This document shows positions 39,087 through 49,444 of a DNA stretch of 64,000 nucleotides, piece after piece. The position numbers were made by a program, and so were the translations under genes. Every line of letters begins with the position of its first letter. Position 1 is the stretch's first letter. The notes beneath the pieces were generated by a model. The model ran no database searches. It saw nothing but the letters and a program-made list of their open reading frames with translations, and was not told where the DNA came from. Source of the DNA: JAAYZX01 sp040770645 (GTDB lineage: Bacteria; Actinomycetota; Thermoleophilia; RBG-16-64-13). The DNA is taken from assembly GCA_040770645.1 (NCBI GenBank), contig JAXGIS010000005.1:1-64000 (forward strand), in the 5' to 3' direction.

Positions 39087-39722
39087 ATGAAGATCGTATG
39101 CGCGCCGGTGGGCCCACTTCAGGCCAACTGCTACCTCGTGAGTGATGACGAGGGTGTCACGTGTGTAATCGACCCGGGCGGTGAGGCCGAGAGGCTCGTG
39201 CAGATCATGGAAAAGCGTGGCCTGGTTTGCCGGCAAATCCTCCTCACGCACGGCCACTTCGATCACATGGGTGGAGCTGCGGATCTCGCCCGTCTAACGG
39301 GCGCCCCCATCGCCTGCTCGCCGGATATGGCGCCCATGCTCCGCGATCCGGATCGATACATCCCCTTCCCGGGCTTTGAAGGTACCCCCGGGCGTGAGTT
39401 GGATCAGGCTCTCCATGAAGACGACGTGATAGCCGTGGGCCGGTTGCAGGTAACCGCCATAGAAACACCCGGCCATTCTCCAGGGGATATGACTTTCGAG
39501 ATCGGGGGAAATCTGTTCTGTGGCGACCTGCTCTTCCGCCGCTCCGTGGGTCGTACGGACTTCCCAGGCGGGGATTTCGACACGCTACTCGCCTCCGTGG
39601 CCAAACTCATGCGGCGCTACCCTCCCGAGACACCGGTTCATCCCGGTCACATGGAGTCCACCACCTTGGGAGAGGAGTTGCAGTTCAATCCCTTCTTGCG
39701 GGGGCTGGCGGGCCGTGTCTGA
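39087..39722 (+). CDS. Metallo-beta-lactamase fold hydrolase (glyoxalase II-like)
   Basis: Small cytoplasmic metal hydrolase, 211 residues, with THGHFDHMGG (metal site), the ETPGHSPGDMTF loop, GDLLFRRSVGRTD and the end HPGHMESTTLGEE. Members of this subgroup are commonly found between relA and hisS. Substrate not determined; hydroxyacyl-thiol esters are typical. ATG 39087 follows GGAGG. Confidence 0.9.
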   Translation: MKIVCAPVGPLQANCYLVSDDEGVTCVIDPGGEAERLVQIMEKRGLVCRQILLTHGHFDHMGGAADLARLTGAPIACSPDMAPMLRDPDRYIPFPGFEGTPGRELDQALHEDDVIAVGRLQVTAIETPGHSPGDMTFEIGGNLFCGDLLFRRSVGRTDFPGGDFDTLLASVAKLMRRYPPETPVHPGHMESTTLGEELQFNPFLRGLAGRV

Positions 39723-41003
39723 GGCCTCTGCCGAGCCCATCCTGGCACCCAAGGGCACGTACGACATCCTCCCCGAGGACCAGCCGGCGCGACGTTGGTT
39801 GCTTCGCACAGCCGAAGAGGTGTTTCATCGTTACGGGTACGGCAGGTTGGACACCCCCGTCTTCGAGGAGACACGGCTCTTCAACCGTGGAGTGGGGAGT
39901 CCACGGATATCGTGCGCAAAGAGATGTACACCTTCCTCGATCACGGCGATAGGAGCATGACGCTGCGCCCTGAAGGGACCGCACCTGCGGCCAGGGCCTT
40001 CGTGGAGCACGGGATGCACACGCGGCCGTTGCCGGTCAAGCTTTGGTATCACTGGCCCATGTTCCGTTATGAAAGCCCGCAGAGTGGCCGCTACCGACAG
40101 CATCATCAGTTGGGCGTGGAGGCTTTTGGATCCGACTCGCCTGAGCTCGATGCAGAAGTCATAGGGGTTCTGGCCACGCTCTACGATGAGCTGGGACTGA
40201 GCGGCATCGAGCTGCGGTTGAACTCCATGGGTTGTCGTGTCTGCCGCGGACCCTACACGGGGAGACTACGGGCTTTCTTGCGCGCACATCAGGCTGAGAT
40301 GTGCGGCGAATGCAATGAGAGATTGGAACTCAATCCTCTGCGCTCGTTTGACTGCAAAGTGCCGTATTGCTGCGAGGTGATGGAGGGGGCGCCGCGGTTG
40401 GTTGAAGATCTGTGCCCCGCTTGTGCCGACCATCACGCTGCGGTGACCCGGTACGTGGGGTTGCAGGGGATTTCGTTCGTGACCGACCATCGTCTGGTTC
40501 GGGGCATGGACTACTATACGCGCACCACTTTCGAGTTCGTTTCGGCGGATCTGGGGGCGCAGTCCGGTGTGGGCGGAGGAGGCCGCTACGACAACCTGGT
40601 GGAAGCCATAGGTGGTCCACCCACCCCGGGTGTGGGGTGGGGCACAGGAGTGGAGCGCATCCTTCTGGCCCTTAGCCGCACCCGCGATGACCTGCCGCGG
40701 CCGGTACCACCGGGCGTGTATGTGGTGGCGTTCTCTGGCGCGGCCCGCGAGACGGCTTTCGTACTGGCGCATCGACTGAGACGGCAGGGTGTGGCCGCAG
40801 AACTGGACTTCCAGGGCCGGAGTCCAAAAGGCCAGATGAAACAGGCCAACCGTAGTGGGGCGCACTTCGCATTCATCATCGGGGACGAGGAACTGGCTGC
40901 GAACCGAGTGACAGTGCGGGATCTGTACACCGGCGAAGAGCGACTCATAACAAGCGACGACGCCGTGGAGGCGGTCCTCAACGCGGAAGAGAGCGGTCGA
41001 TGA
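39715..41003 (+). CDS. hisS: Histidyl-tRNA synthetase, one frameshift
   Basis: Class II synthetase charging tRNA-His. Motifs: KGTYDILPEDQPARRW at the N-terminus, motif 2 region YHWPMFRYESPQSGRYRQHHQ, the histidine-binding LVRGMDYYTRTTFEF, motif 3 GVGWGTGVERILLAL, and the anticodon-binding domain. GTG 39715 overlaps the hydrolase gene by 8 bases. The frame breaks near 39897 within RLFNRGVG-ESTDIVRKEM. An unusual insert with CRVCRG, CGEC and CPAC pairs (40240-40425) reads as a zinc-type module present in many bacterial HisRS insertion domains. Overlaps aspS by 4 nt. Confidence 0.93.
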
Positions 41004-42753
41004 GCTACAGGACGAATTGGTGCGGCGAAGTGACTGAGGCCATGGTGGACGACCTTGTGCAGCTGGCCGGCTGGGTGCACCGGCGACGTGACCATGGGAA
41101 TCTGGTCTTCATCGATCTGCGTGACCGGACGGGTCTGGTGCAGTTGGTATTCGACCCCGCTCGGGCTGCAGCGGCCCACGCCACTTCTCATGTACTGCGC
41201 AACGAGTTCGTCATCTCGGCAACGGGAACGGTGGTGCGCAGGGATGACGACCGCATCAATCCGAATCTTCCTACAGGTACGGTGGAGGTGGCCGTCGACG
41301 AGCTGCACATATTGGCGGAGGCCAAGACCCCTCCTTTCCTGCCGGATGATCACGGGGAAGTGGACGAGACGGTGCGTCTCAAATACCGTTACCTTGATCT
41401 GAGGCGCCCGCGCATGCAACGCAATCTGCGTCTGCGCGACCGCGCGGCGCAGTCGGTGCGCCGCAGCCTCGAGACCCAGGGCTTTCTGGAAATAGAGACC
41501 CCCATTCTCACCAAGAGCACACCGGAAGGGGCCCGCGACTTCCTGGTGCCGAGTCGCCTTCAGCTGGGGCAGTTCTATGCTCTGCCGCAGTCACCCCAGC
41601 TGTTCAAGCAGTTGCTGATGATGGCCGGTTACGAACGCTACTACCAGCTCGCCCGCGCCTTCCGTGATGAAGACCTGCGGGCCGACCGTCAACCCGAGCA
41701 CACGCAGATCGATCTCGAGATGAGCTTCGTGCAGGAAGAAGACATCCAAGATGTGGTAGAGGAGATGATCTGTGCCGTGTTCGCCGAAGCCTTGGGGATA
41801 GACGTGGGGCGTCCTTTCCCTCGGATGACCTACGCGGAAGCCATGAGGCGCTTCGGTAGTGACAAGCCGGACATGCGGTTCGCTATGGAGATCGTAGACG
41901 TGTCGGACTTGGCGGCAGGCAGCGAGTTTCGTGTGTTCAGTGAGACTCTGGCCTCCGGAGGAGTGGTACGCGGGCTGCGGGCGGCGGAGGCCGGGGCCTT
42001 CTCGCGCAAGGATGTCGATGATCTGGCCGCGGTTGCCGGCCCGTTTGGCGTGAAAGGCCTGGCCCCGATCTGGGTGGAGGAGGGGGAGTTCGCTCTCCCA
42101 TCGCCAAGTTCTTGTCTCAGGACACTCTGGCTGCTCTACTGGATCGGATGGAGGCAGTACCGGGAGATCTGCTTCTCTTCGTGGCCGACCAGGAGAGTGT
42201 GGCGGCCGCCGGGCTGGGCGCCCTCCGTGTGCATCTGGCCGAGCGGCTCGGCATCGCACGTTCCGGCTGGGCGTTTCTCTGGGTGCTCGACTTTCCCATG
42301 TTCGAATGGGATGCAAAAGAAGCGCGGTTCAAAGCCCAGCATCACCCGTTCACTCGACCACGTGTGCAGGATCCGGCCGAGTTACGCGAGCGCCCGGCGG
42401 AGTTGGGTACCTACGCCTATGACCTGGTGCTGAACGGGGTGGAGTTGGGCAGCGGTTCGTTGCGCGTGTCCGACCCGGTTCTGCAGAAGGCCATTTTCGA
42501 GACGCTTGGTCTCACCGACGAAGATATCAAGGCCAAGTTCGGCTTCCTGGTGGAGGCCATGGACTATGGAGTGCCCCCGCACGGAGGGTTCGCTCTGGGG
42601 CTCGATCGCCTGATCATGCTCATGGCAGGCGAGAACTCAATTCGAGAGGTTATCGCCTTCCCCAAAACCCAAAGCGGGTCTTGTCCGTTAACAGGAGCGC
42701 CGTCTTCAGTGTCGAACGATCAGCTGAAGGAGCTCAGGATCAAGACAATCTAG
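41000..42753 (+). CDS. aspS: Aspartyl-tRNA synthetase, one frameshift
   Basis: Bacterial-type class II AspRS. N-terminal anticodon domain (LAGWVHRRRDHGNLVFIDLRD), motif 1 and flipping loop (ETPILTKSTPEGARDFLVPSR), motif 2 (QLARAFRDEDLRADRQPEHTQID), the GAD insertion domain, and motif 3 GGFALGLDRLIMLM. The frame breaks near 42095 in the insertion domain and resumes at KFLSQDTLAALLDRM. C-terminal DQLKELRIKTI is intact. Whether it is discriminating or not cannot be told by eye. Confidence 0.94.
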
Positions 42754-42805
42754 GGTGGAGCCGGTGGCGTCAGGTGACCGTTTGCCGGCGGTGTGGTTTG
42801 GTTCG

Positions 42806-42834
42806 TTGTTGGCTACGAAAGGCTGTGATACAGT
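42806..42834 (+). promoter_or_regulatory. Candidate promoter in the aspS-lipoprotein gap
   Basis: TTGTTG, 17 bases, TACAGT, about 190 bases ahead of the lipoprotein gene. The 272-base gap (42754-43025) also contains a small perfect hairpin, ACCTGC-TTCG-GCAGGT, near 42952, with no T-run after it. Nothing else was recognised in the gap. Confidence 0.35.
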
Positions 42835-43025
42835 TGTTGTGCTCGACCTTGTGCGTGATCTGCTCTCATCTTGAGCCAACACACCATGATCGGGAGGCAG
42901 GTTTGTCCGGTCGGCGTACACCTTGCGGGGTGTGTCCTCCGGGGGCTGCCACCCACCTGCTTCGGCAGGTTCAAGCGCCTGTCAGACACGGCAAGGTGGA
43001 GCATTTTTATTTAGGAAGGGAAGCG

Positions 43026-43528
43026 ATGTCTGGACGAATTAGACACCAGTTTGGCGTCCTGCTCCTGGTTGTCGTTGTGGCACTCTTCGCCTTGGGTTGC
43101 ATGGGCGGAGAGAAGACGACCACCACGACCAGCATTCGAGATGCCACCACAGCCCCTTCCGGGCACAAATCAGGTGCGGCCCGGTGGGCGAGCAGTTGGT
43201 TGCCTCCGACAACACGCCGGTCGAGTTGGCCCAAGCTCTCACCACTAAGAACCCCGTGGTGATCCTCATCTACGTAGCCGGCGGCTCTTCAGATGAGCTG
43301 GTGCGCCAGTCGCTCACCAAGATCGCTCCCAAATTCCCCGATGTGACCTTCCTCATGTACAACTACAACAACCCCAAGGAGTACGGTGATATCGTCGGCT
43401 CCCTCGGGGTGCATTACCCTCCGTTCGCTGCGTTCGTGGACAAGGGCAACGTGGTGCGCTACCTCACCACAGGTTTCGTGGATGAGGGCGTGCTCAACCA
43501 GTACGTAGTCAACATTCGCCAGCTCTGA
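43026..43528 (+). CDS. Lipoprotein with thioredoxin-like domain lacking the CxxC pair, one frameshift
   Basis: Signal peptide with a long hydrophobic stretch (FGVLLLVVVVALFALGC) and a lipobox ALGC, then a Thr-rich linker. The frame breaks near 43175. The body (NPVVILIYVAGGSSDELVRQSLTKIA... FAAFVDKGNVVRYLTTGF) has the strand and helix pattern of a thioredoxin fold, but no redox Cys pair. Likely exported and lipid-anchored; role unknown. About 165 residues after frame repair. Confidence 0.65.
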
Positions 43529-43571
43529 CCGGCGAACGCCTCGCCTCACGCCTCACCTCGTAAGTCGGCTT

Positions 43572-44684
43572 GTGACGGGTGCCGCCCCCCTGATATCGCG
43601 CCCGCATAGTCGGGGCCGTCCCAGTGTGTTGGTTGGACTGAGTGGGGGGGTGGACAGTGCTGTGGCGGCACTTGTACTCCTAGAAGCCGGGTATCGGGTT
43701 CACGGTGTGACCTTCTCGCTTTGGACCGATCCATCCTTGTCGGCTGAGAATCGATGCTGCTCGGCACACGCGCTGTGCAGCGCCAGGCAGACGGCGGAAC
43801 GACTCGGGATCCCCCATGACGTAGTCGACTTGGCCGACCCGTTCTACCGCGTCGTGGTAGAGCCCTTCGTTGCCGCTTACGCAGGGGGCATGACTCCCAA
43901 CCCGTGCGTGGCCTGCAATGCTCGACTCCGGATGCCCATGCTGCTCCGGTTGGCGGGGCAGTGGGGTTTGGATGGGATCGCTACAGGCCACTACGCGCGC
44001 CTGGTTGGCGTTCCCCCCCGGCTTCACAGGGCGCGGGCAAAGGACAAAGATCAATCCTACGTACTTGCCCGCGTGGACCCCCAGGTGCTGGAGAGCGCAC
44101 ACTTTCCCTTGGGAGAGCTGGACAAGGCCGAAGTACGGGCGAGGGCCAAGCGGGCGGGGTTGGATGTGCACGGGCGCGCGGAGAGTCAGGAGATCTGTTT
44201 CATTCCAGACAACGATCATCGTCGGTTTCTCTCAGAACGCCTCGAGCACCGGCCGGGGCCCATATGCGATCTCAACGGTCGGCAAATTGGGCACCATGCG
44301 GGGATTCACCGTTTCACCATTGGTCAACGCAAGGGTCTGGGGATAGCCGCCGCACAGCCTTTGTATGTGGTGGCGATCAGGGGGCAGGACAACGCCGTGA
44401 TCGTGGGGCCGGCTGCGGCCCTCGAAGTGCGGGAGCTCGAGGTGCGGGATATCACCTGGCACGAGCCCGCGTTGTTGGAACAGCCTTTGCGCGTCCAGAT
44501 CAGGTCAACAGGAAGACCGGCGGCGGCGGAGGTGCTAGCATGGGAAGGGGATGGACTTCGGCTGGGGCTGCGTGGGAGCGAACGTGCCGCAGCGCCGGGG
44601 CAGACCGCCGTCATCTACCACGAGGACCAAGTGGTGTGCGGCGGAGTGATCGTTTCATCCTGGTCCGGTTTGCGGCCGAGTTGA
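43572..44684 (+). CDS. mnmA: tRNA-specific 2-thiouridylase MnmA
   Basis: Adds sulfur to U34 of Lys, Glu and Gln tRNAs. PP-loop VGLSGGVDSAVAALVL, nucleophile Cys in GMTPNPCVACNARLR, the ATGHYARL and DKDQSYVL motifs, second catalytic Cys in AESQEICFIPDND, then the C-terminal beta barrels (HRFTIGQRKGLGIA). 370 residues, intact. The cysteine desulfurase that often accompanies it is not here. Confidence 0.95.
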   Translation: MTGAAPLISRPHSRGRPSVLVGLSGGVDSAVAALVLLEAGYRVHGVTFSLWTDPSLSAENRCCSAHALCSARQTAERLGIPHDVVDLADPFYRVVVEPFVAAYAGGMTPNPCVACNARLRMPMLLRLAGQWGLDGIATGHYARLVGVPPRLHRARAKDKDQSYVLARVDPQVLESAHFPLGELDKAEVRARAKRAGLDVHGRAESQEICFIPDNDHRRFLSERLEHRPGPICDLNGRQIGHHAGIHRFTIGQRKGLGIAAAQPLYVVAIRGQDNAVIVGPAAALEVRELEVRDITWHEPALLEQPLRVQIRSTGRPAAAEVLAWEGDGLRLGLRGSERAAAPGQTAVIYHEDQVVCGGVIVSSWSGLRPS

Positions 44685-44775
44685 GCTGTATTCAGCTATA
44701 CTGAGATTTGAACTGCGAATTAACCACGGCTGTCCGTGCGGTACTGTTTTGGTGTGACACGGAAAGGAGATGGGA

Positions 44776-45147
44776 GTGGATGCCGGTGACTTCATGAGGA
44801 TCGCCATTGGGGTCTTCTTCTTGCTATTCGGCGTCGGCCTTCTGGTTATGCTCCTTCGCCTGGCCGGTGTTTTCGGCGCCGCCTCCTCTATGGTGCAGGA
44901 CGTTGACAGGGAAATCGTGCCGGTGCTGAATCGCTTACAGACGACGATGGACGCCGTCAACGCGGAACTGGGTACTGTCGGCACCATGACCGAGAGCCTC
45001 TCCACTGCAGCCGGTGCGGTGGAGCACACTACGGTTGCCGTGACTCGGGCGATTGGCGGCCCCATCAAAGCGCTCTCGGGGGTGTCGGCCGGGGTGGCTC
45101 GAGCCGTTGCTACTATGTTCCAACCCAAGCATAAGGAGGTCTCCTAG
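44776..45147 (+). CDS. DUF948-type membrane protein
   Basis: One N-terminal membrane segment (IAIGVFFLLFGVGLLVMLLRLAGVF) followed by a long amphipathic helical region (VDREIVPVLNRLQTTMDAVNAELG, then repeated Thr/Val heptad-type pattern), typical of the DUF948 family often found with general-stress genes. GTG 44776 is chosen because AAGGAG at 44764-44769 abuts the ATG at 44770 but lies six bases from 44776. 123 residues, intact. Function unknown. Confidence 0.75.
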   Translation: MDAGDFMRIAIGVFFLLFGVGLLVMLLRLAGVFGAASSMVQDVDREIVPVLNRLQTTMDAVNAELGTVGTMTESLSTAAGAVEHTTVAVTRAIGGPIKALSGVSAGVARAVATMFQPKHKEVS

Positions 45148-45390
45148 ATGCTCCGCAAACTGATCTGGCTTCTGCTGGGCATAGCGGTGGGTGGCGCAGT
45201 GTATCTTGCGCAGCGACGGGCAAAGGAGACGGGCCGCGGGTTTCTGGAAGTCATGCCTGAGGTGCCGGCTGATGCGCGCCGTCTGTTCGATGGAGTTGTG
45301 GCTCGTGCCAAAGAGGCGATTGAGGCCGGGCGTGAGGCTGCGGGCGAGAAGCAGGCAGAAATCCAGTCCATTTTGAACGGGAATCCCTAA
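45148..45390 (+). CDS. Small YtxH-like membrane protein
   Basis: 80 residues starting directly after the previous stop, behind AAGGAGGTCTCCTAG. One short hydrophobic segment (LIWLLLGIAVGGAVYLAQRR), then an Ala/Glu-rich helix (VVARAKEAIEAGREAAGEKQAEIQ). The layout resembles YtxH/CsbD-type stress-linked envelope proteins. Likely co-transcribed with the upstream DUF948 gene and possibly with the sigma pair downstream. No function is claimed. Confidence 0.65.
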   Translation: MLRKLIWLLLGIAVGGAVYLAQRRAKETGRGFLEVMPEVPADARRLFDGVVARAKEAIEAGREAAGEKQAEIQSILNGNP

Positions 45391-45427
45391 GTGTAACGCC
45401 GACCGACCGCCGGGGAGGGGGAAGGTC

Positions 45428-45832
45428 ATGAACGTAGACACGGTCAGCATCACCATCCCCGACAGGGACCAATTCATCCCGCTCCTGCGCTTGGTGCTGG
45501 GCGGTATAGCTATGCGCAAGAACGTTTGTTTCGATGATTTGGATGACGTGCAGTTGGCCGTGGACGATCTGCTTGCCAACCGGGTGCCCAATGGCGGACA
45601 GATCTCAATGGTGGTTCGTGTGGGCGGGGCCTCGCTCGACATCATCGTGGAGGCGAAGGTAGACGAGGATCTCTGCCGGCGGCTGAAGACGCCGCCGGAG
45701 AGCGCCGGAGAGGATCCAGAAACAGCGGTGCTCGATACGTGCAGGTTACTTCGATCTCTCATGGACGATTACGAAGTGCAGGATCTTCCGGCCGGACGCT
45801 TCTCCATCAGGATGACCAAGGAGTGCCGGTGA
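45428..45832 (+). CDS. RsbW-like anti-sigma factor (HATPase-type)
   Basis: 134 residues resembling a GHKL ATPase of the RsbW/SpoIIAB kind: SITIPDRDQFIPLLRLVLGGIAMRKN, then the N-box-like helix LDDVQLAVDDLLAN, and the end strand LPAGRFSIRMTKE. The N-box is weak (ANRV instead of the usual N followed by a His-type residue), so kinase activity is uncertain. It overlaps the sigma gene by 4 nt, the arrangement of an anti-sigma with its target. No anti-anti-sigma (STAS) gene is near. Confidence 0.75.
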   Translation: MNVDTVSITIPDRDQFIPLLRLVLGGIAMRKNVCFDDLDDVQLAVDDLLANRVPNGGQISMVVRVGGASLDIIVEAKVDEDLCRRLKTPPESAGEDPETAVLDTCRLLRSLMDDYEVQDLPAGRFSIRMTKECR

Positions 45833-46662
45833 GGCGGACGCCCCAGAGCCCTTCTGCTGTCAAAGCGAGGCGGGATCCGCTTCTGCCGCCTTTGAGCGAC
45901 CTCACCGAGAAAGAATTGCTGCGGCGGATCCACGTCGAGGGCGATCAAGATGCGCGCGAGGAGTTGATCACTCGGTGCCTGCCGCTGGTTAGAGGCCTCG
46001 CCCGTCGTTTCGCATCGCGGGGGCAACCGGTGGAGGACTTGGTGCAGGTTGGGTCCATCGGGCTGATCAAAGCCATCGATCGGTTTGATGCCACACGCGG
46101 CGTGGAGCTGTCTACCTACGCCACACCCACCATTATGGGGGAGATCAAGCGTTATTTCCGTGACAAAGGCTGGGCGGTGAAAGTGCCTCGGGCTTTGCAG
46201 GATCTCAACGTGAGATTGAACAAGGTGATCGAGCAACTGACCGCGGAATTGAACCGCTCCCCAACCATCGCCGACATGGCCATAGCTTGCGGGGTGAGTG
46301 AGGAAGAAGTGCTGGAGGCACTCGAGAACGGAAGGGCCTATAATTCCCTGTCGCTCTACGGCAGCGGCTCAGGAGAAGAGGATGATTCGTTCGAGATCCT
46401 GGACTGCTTGGGCGACGAGGAAGGGGCCTATGAGGTGGTTGAGCAGCGCCGTTTTCTAGCGCCGGCCATGGAACGGCTGGAGGAACGCGAGCGGCTGATA
46501 CTGCACCTGCGCTTTTTTGAGGGCATGACGCAGACGCAGATTGCGGCGCGAGTCGGCATCTCGCAGATGCACGTTTCGCGCCTGATTCGCAAGGCCATCG
46601 ATGTCTTGCGGCAGGAGATGGTGCCGGGTGCCGGCCGCTCCTCCGGTGGGGCCGCCGCGTAG
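45829..46662 (+). CDS. SigB/SigF-type RNA polymerase sigma factor
   Basis: 277 residues: region 2 (EELITRCLPLVRGLARRFASRGQPVEDLVQVGSIGLIKAIDRFD and STYATPTIMGEIKRYFRDKGW), region 3 (SPTIADMAIACGVSEEEVLEALE) and region 4 (ERLILHLRFFEGMTQTQIAARVGISQMHVSRLIRKAIDVLR). GTG 45829 is five bases after AAGGAG. Pairing with the RsbW-like gene suggests a stress or developmental regulon held off by partner binding. Confidence 0.92.
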   Translation: MRRTPQSPSAVKARRDPLLPPLSDLTEKELLRRIHVEGDQDAREELITRCLPLVRGLARRFASRGQPVEDLVQVGSIGLIKAIDRFDATRGVELSTYATPTIMGEIKRYFRDKGWAVKVPRALQDLNVRLNKVIEQLTAELNRSPTIADMAIACGVSEEEVLEALENGRAYNSLSLYGSGSGEEDDSFEILDCLGDEEGAYEVVEQRRFLAPAMERLEERERLILHLRFFEGMTQTQIAARVGISQMHVSRLIRKAIDVLRQEMVPGAGRSSGGAAA

Positions 46663-46734
46663 CCGGCGGTGCCTGCCGTAGCACTCCCCTTCCCAAGTAA
46701 CTGCAGATCGGTTGTCGGTGAGAGGACACATGCA

Positions 46735-49429
46735 TTGAAGACATCTGAACTTCGCAAGCTCTTCCTGGACTATTTCGCTTCCCAGGGCCATACGATCATC
46801 CCCAGCTCTTCGCTGGTTCCCGTCCGCGATCCTTCGGTTCTCCTCACCACTGCGGGCATGCAACAACTCAAACCGTTCTTCCTGGGAGTGGCGGAGCCAC
46901 CCTCACGTAGATTGACCAGTGTCCAGAAGTGCTTTCGCACCACCGACATCGATCATGTGGGCCACACCAGTCGCCACTGCACTTTCTTTGAAATGCTGGG
47001 GAATTTCTCCGTGGGTGATTACTTCAAAGAAGGCGCCGTCCGTTTTGCGCTGGAGTTCTCCACACTCCACTTGGGGTTCCAGAAAGACAGACTATGGATC
47101 TCGTATTTCATGGGAGATGACCAGGTTCCCGCCGACGAAGAAGCCATGGTTGCGTGGGAGGCCGTCGGTATCCCGCGCGAGCGCATGATCGGCCTGCCGC
47201 GCAGCGACAACTTCTGGGGCCCTACCGGCGCGTCCGGCCCTTGCGGTCCCTGTTCGGAGCTCTACTACGATCAGGGAGAAGCGCATGGCTGCGGCCGGCC
47301 GGAGTGCCGGCCCGGCTGTGAGTGCGATCGGTTCCTCGAATACTGGAATCTGGTCTTCATGCAGTACAACCGCACCCAGCCCGACCCGGAGCACAGCGGC
47401 CAGTGGGACGAGCCGCTGCCCGCCACCGGCGTGGATACAGGCGCGGGGCTGGAGCGCGTCGTCAGCGCGGTGCAGGGCGCTGGCACGAACTATGAGACTG
47501 ACCTGTTCATGCCGATCATCGCCCGCGTGCAGGAATTGACCGGCCACTCCGACGCCGAGCGCGACGCCAACATCATCCCCTACCGCGTCATTGCCGACCA
47601 CATGCGCGCCGCGACTTTCCTCATCTCCGACGGTGTGCGCCCCGGCGCGACCGGGCGCGATTACGTCTGCCGCATGGTCATCCGCCGCGCAGTGCGCTTC
47701 GGCAGCAAGCTCGACTTCAGCGGCCCCTTCCGGGCCGAGGTCGCGGACGCCGTGAGTGACACCATGCGCAGCGCCTACCCGGAGCTGGACGAGGCCCGCG
47801 AGCCCATCCGCCGCACCATCACCAGCGAAGAGGTGCGCTTCCGCCGGGCGATGGATCGCGCCCTGGATGAGCTGGACGCCATGCTCGCCGAACTTGCTGA
47901 GAGCGCCAAGCAGACGCTCAACGACCTGCTCGCGCCGATGTTCGGCGGCGGCAGGCCCGCCCCCGCTGCCGAGCCGGGCGACGGCGACTTCGCCGCGCAG
48001 ATCGCCCAGATTGACCGGATGCTCGCTGCCTCCGGCGCGCAGACCGTGCTGGGCGGCCTGGTTGACCGGCTGGGCCAGGACGTGAAGCTGAGCGACATCA
48101 TTGATGCGCTCGCCCCCGGCAGCGACCTGCGCGACACGCTGACTCTGGCCGGGCAGCTTCCCGGCGACCAGGCCTTCCGCCTGCACGCCGAGAAGGGCCT
48201 GCCGCTGGAGATCACCCGCGACATCGCCCGCGAGCGCGGCTTCACGGTGGACGAGGTCGGCTTCCGCGCGGCGCAGAAGGCGCACGAGGCGATCAGTCGC
48301 GGCACAGAGGGCGGCGCGTTCGGCGCGATTGACATGGGCACCGGACGCGCCGGGTGCTGGATGTTCAACAGCACGGAGAGGTGCAGGCTCCTGGTACGTG
48401 TGCTCGAAGGGACTATCGAAGAGGGAACGCGTATCAAGGCGGCCATATCCACCACGCACCGCCATTCGGTTGCAGCCAACCACACCGGCACATCTCCTTC
48501 AGTACGGCCTCCAGAGTGTTCTCGGCAAGGATGTGCACCAGGCCGGTTCATCGGTGCGGGCCGACAAGTTCCGTTTTGACTTTGCCTACATGGAGCCCGT
48601 GGGGGCGGAACGGCTGGCAGTGGTGGAAGAGATTGTGAACCGTAAGATAGTGGAGGACCACCCGGTACGGACTTTCACCACCACCATCGATCACGCACGC
48701 GAGCTGGGCGCCACAGCCCTCTTTGATGAGAAGTACGGGGATTTCGTGCGCGTGGTCGAGATCGACGAGTTCAGCCGGGAGCTCTGTGGTGGCACTCACG
48801 TGGGCCGCACCAGCGAGATAGGGCTGTTCAAGATCTTGTCTGAAACCAGTGTGGGAGCCAACGTGCGTCGCATAGAGGCCGTCACAGGGCGGCAGGCCGT
48901 TGAGTATTACCGCAAGCGGGACGGATTGCTGAGGGAAGCCGCCCAAGTGCTGCAGGTGAGCCAAGAGGACCAATTGCTGACGGGCATTCGCAGGCTGCAG
49001 AACCAGGTGACCGCGCTGAGCGATGAGATACGAGAGCTTCGCTCGGGCAAAACCGGCGACTTGGTCAAGGAGTTGATGAGGGAGGCGGAACGCACCAACG
49101 GGGTGGCAGTGGTGGCCGCCTCCACCTCGGTTCGTGATATGGATCAGCTCATGGGCCTCGTTGATCAAGTACGTGACGGCCTTGCTCCGGCAGTGGTGGC
49201 GCTCGGCGCCGAAGTCCAGGGCAAGGCCCTGATTGTGGTGTCGGCCAGTCGGCAGATAGGGGAACGAGTTCACGCCGGCAACTTGGTGAAGGCTGCGGCA
49301 GCGGTCATGGGCGCCCGAGGTGGCGGCAGCCCCACGCTGGGGAGGGCCGGTGGGGGAGACCCGGCTGCGCTGAATGGGGCGCTGGAACACGTGCGTACGG
49401 CGGCCCAGGCTGCTCTGGCGGGTGCCTGA
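46735..49429 (+). CDS. alaS: Alanyl-tRNA synthetase, mosaic and frameshifted
   Basis: Class II AlaRS. N-terminal catalytic core (SSLVPVRDPSVLLTTAGMQQLKPF, FFEMLGNFSVGDYFKE, NFWGPTGASGPCGPCSELYYD) and C-terminal half (ATALFDEKYGDFVRVVEI, ELCGGTHVGRTSEIGLFKI, C-Ala domain) are standard. Between 47160 and about 48365 codon choice becomes markedly more G/C at third positions, an extra segment of roughly 85 residues (47880-48150) precedes GLPLEITRDIARERG, and the first part of the editing domain (TPFYAESGGQVGD) is absent: FNSTE runs straight into RVLEGTIEEGTRI. A frameshift at about 48490 breaks NHTxTHLLQYGL. TTG start 46735 follows GAGAGG. Confidence 0.88.
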
Positions 49430-49444
49430 GGCGAGGCCGGTGAC

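Noticed and set aside
47092..48483. 463-codon minus-strand open frame over alaS
   Set aside because: Coincides with the stretch of extreme third-position G/C in alaS, which opens all frames; Ala/Gly/Val/His-rich with no domain.
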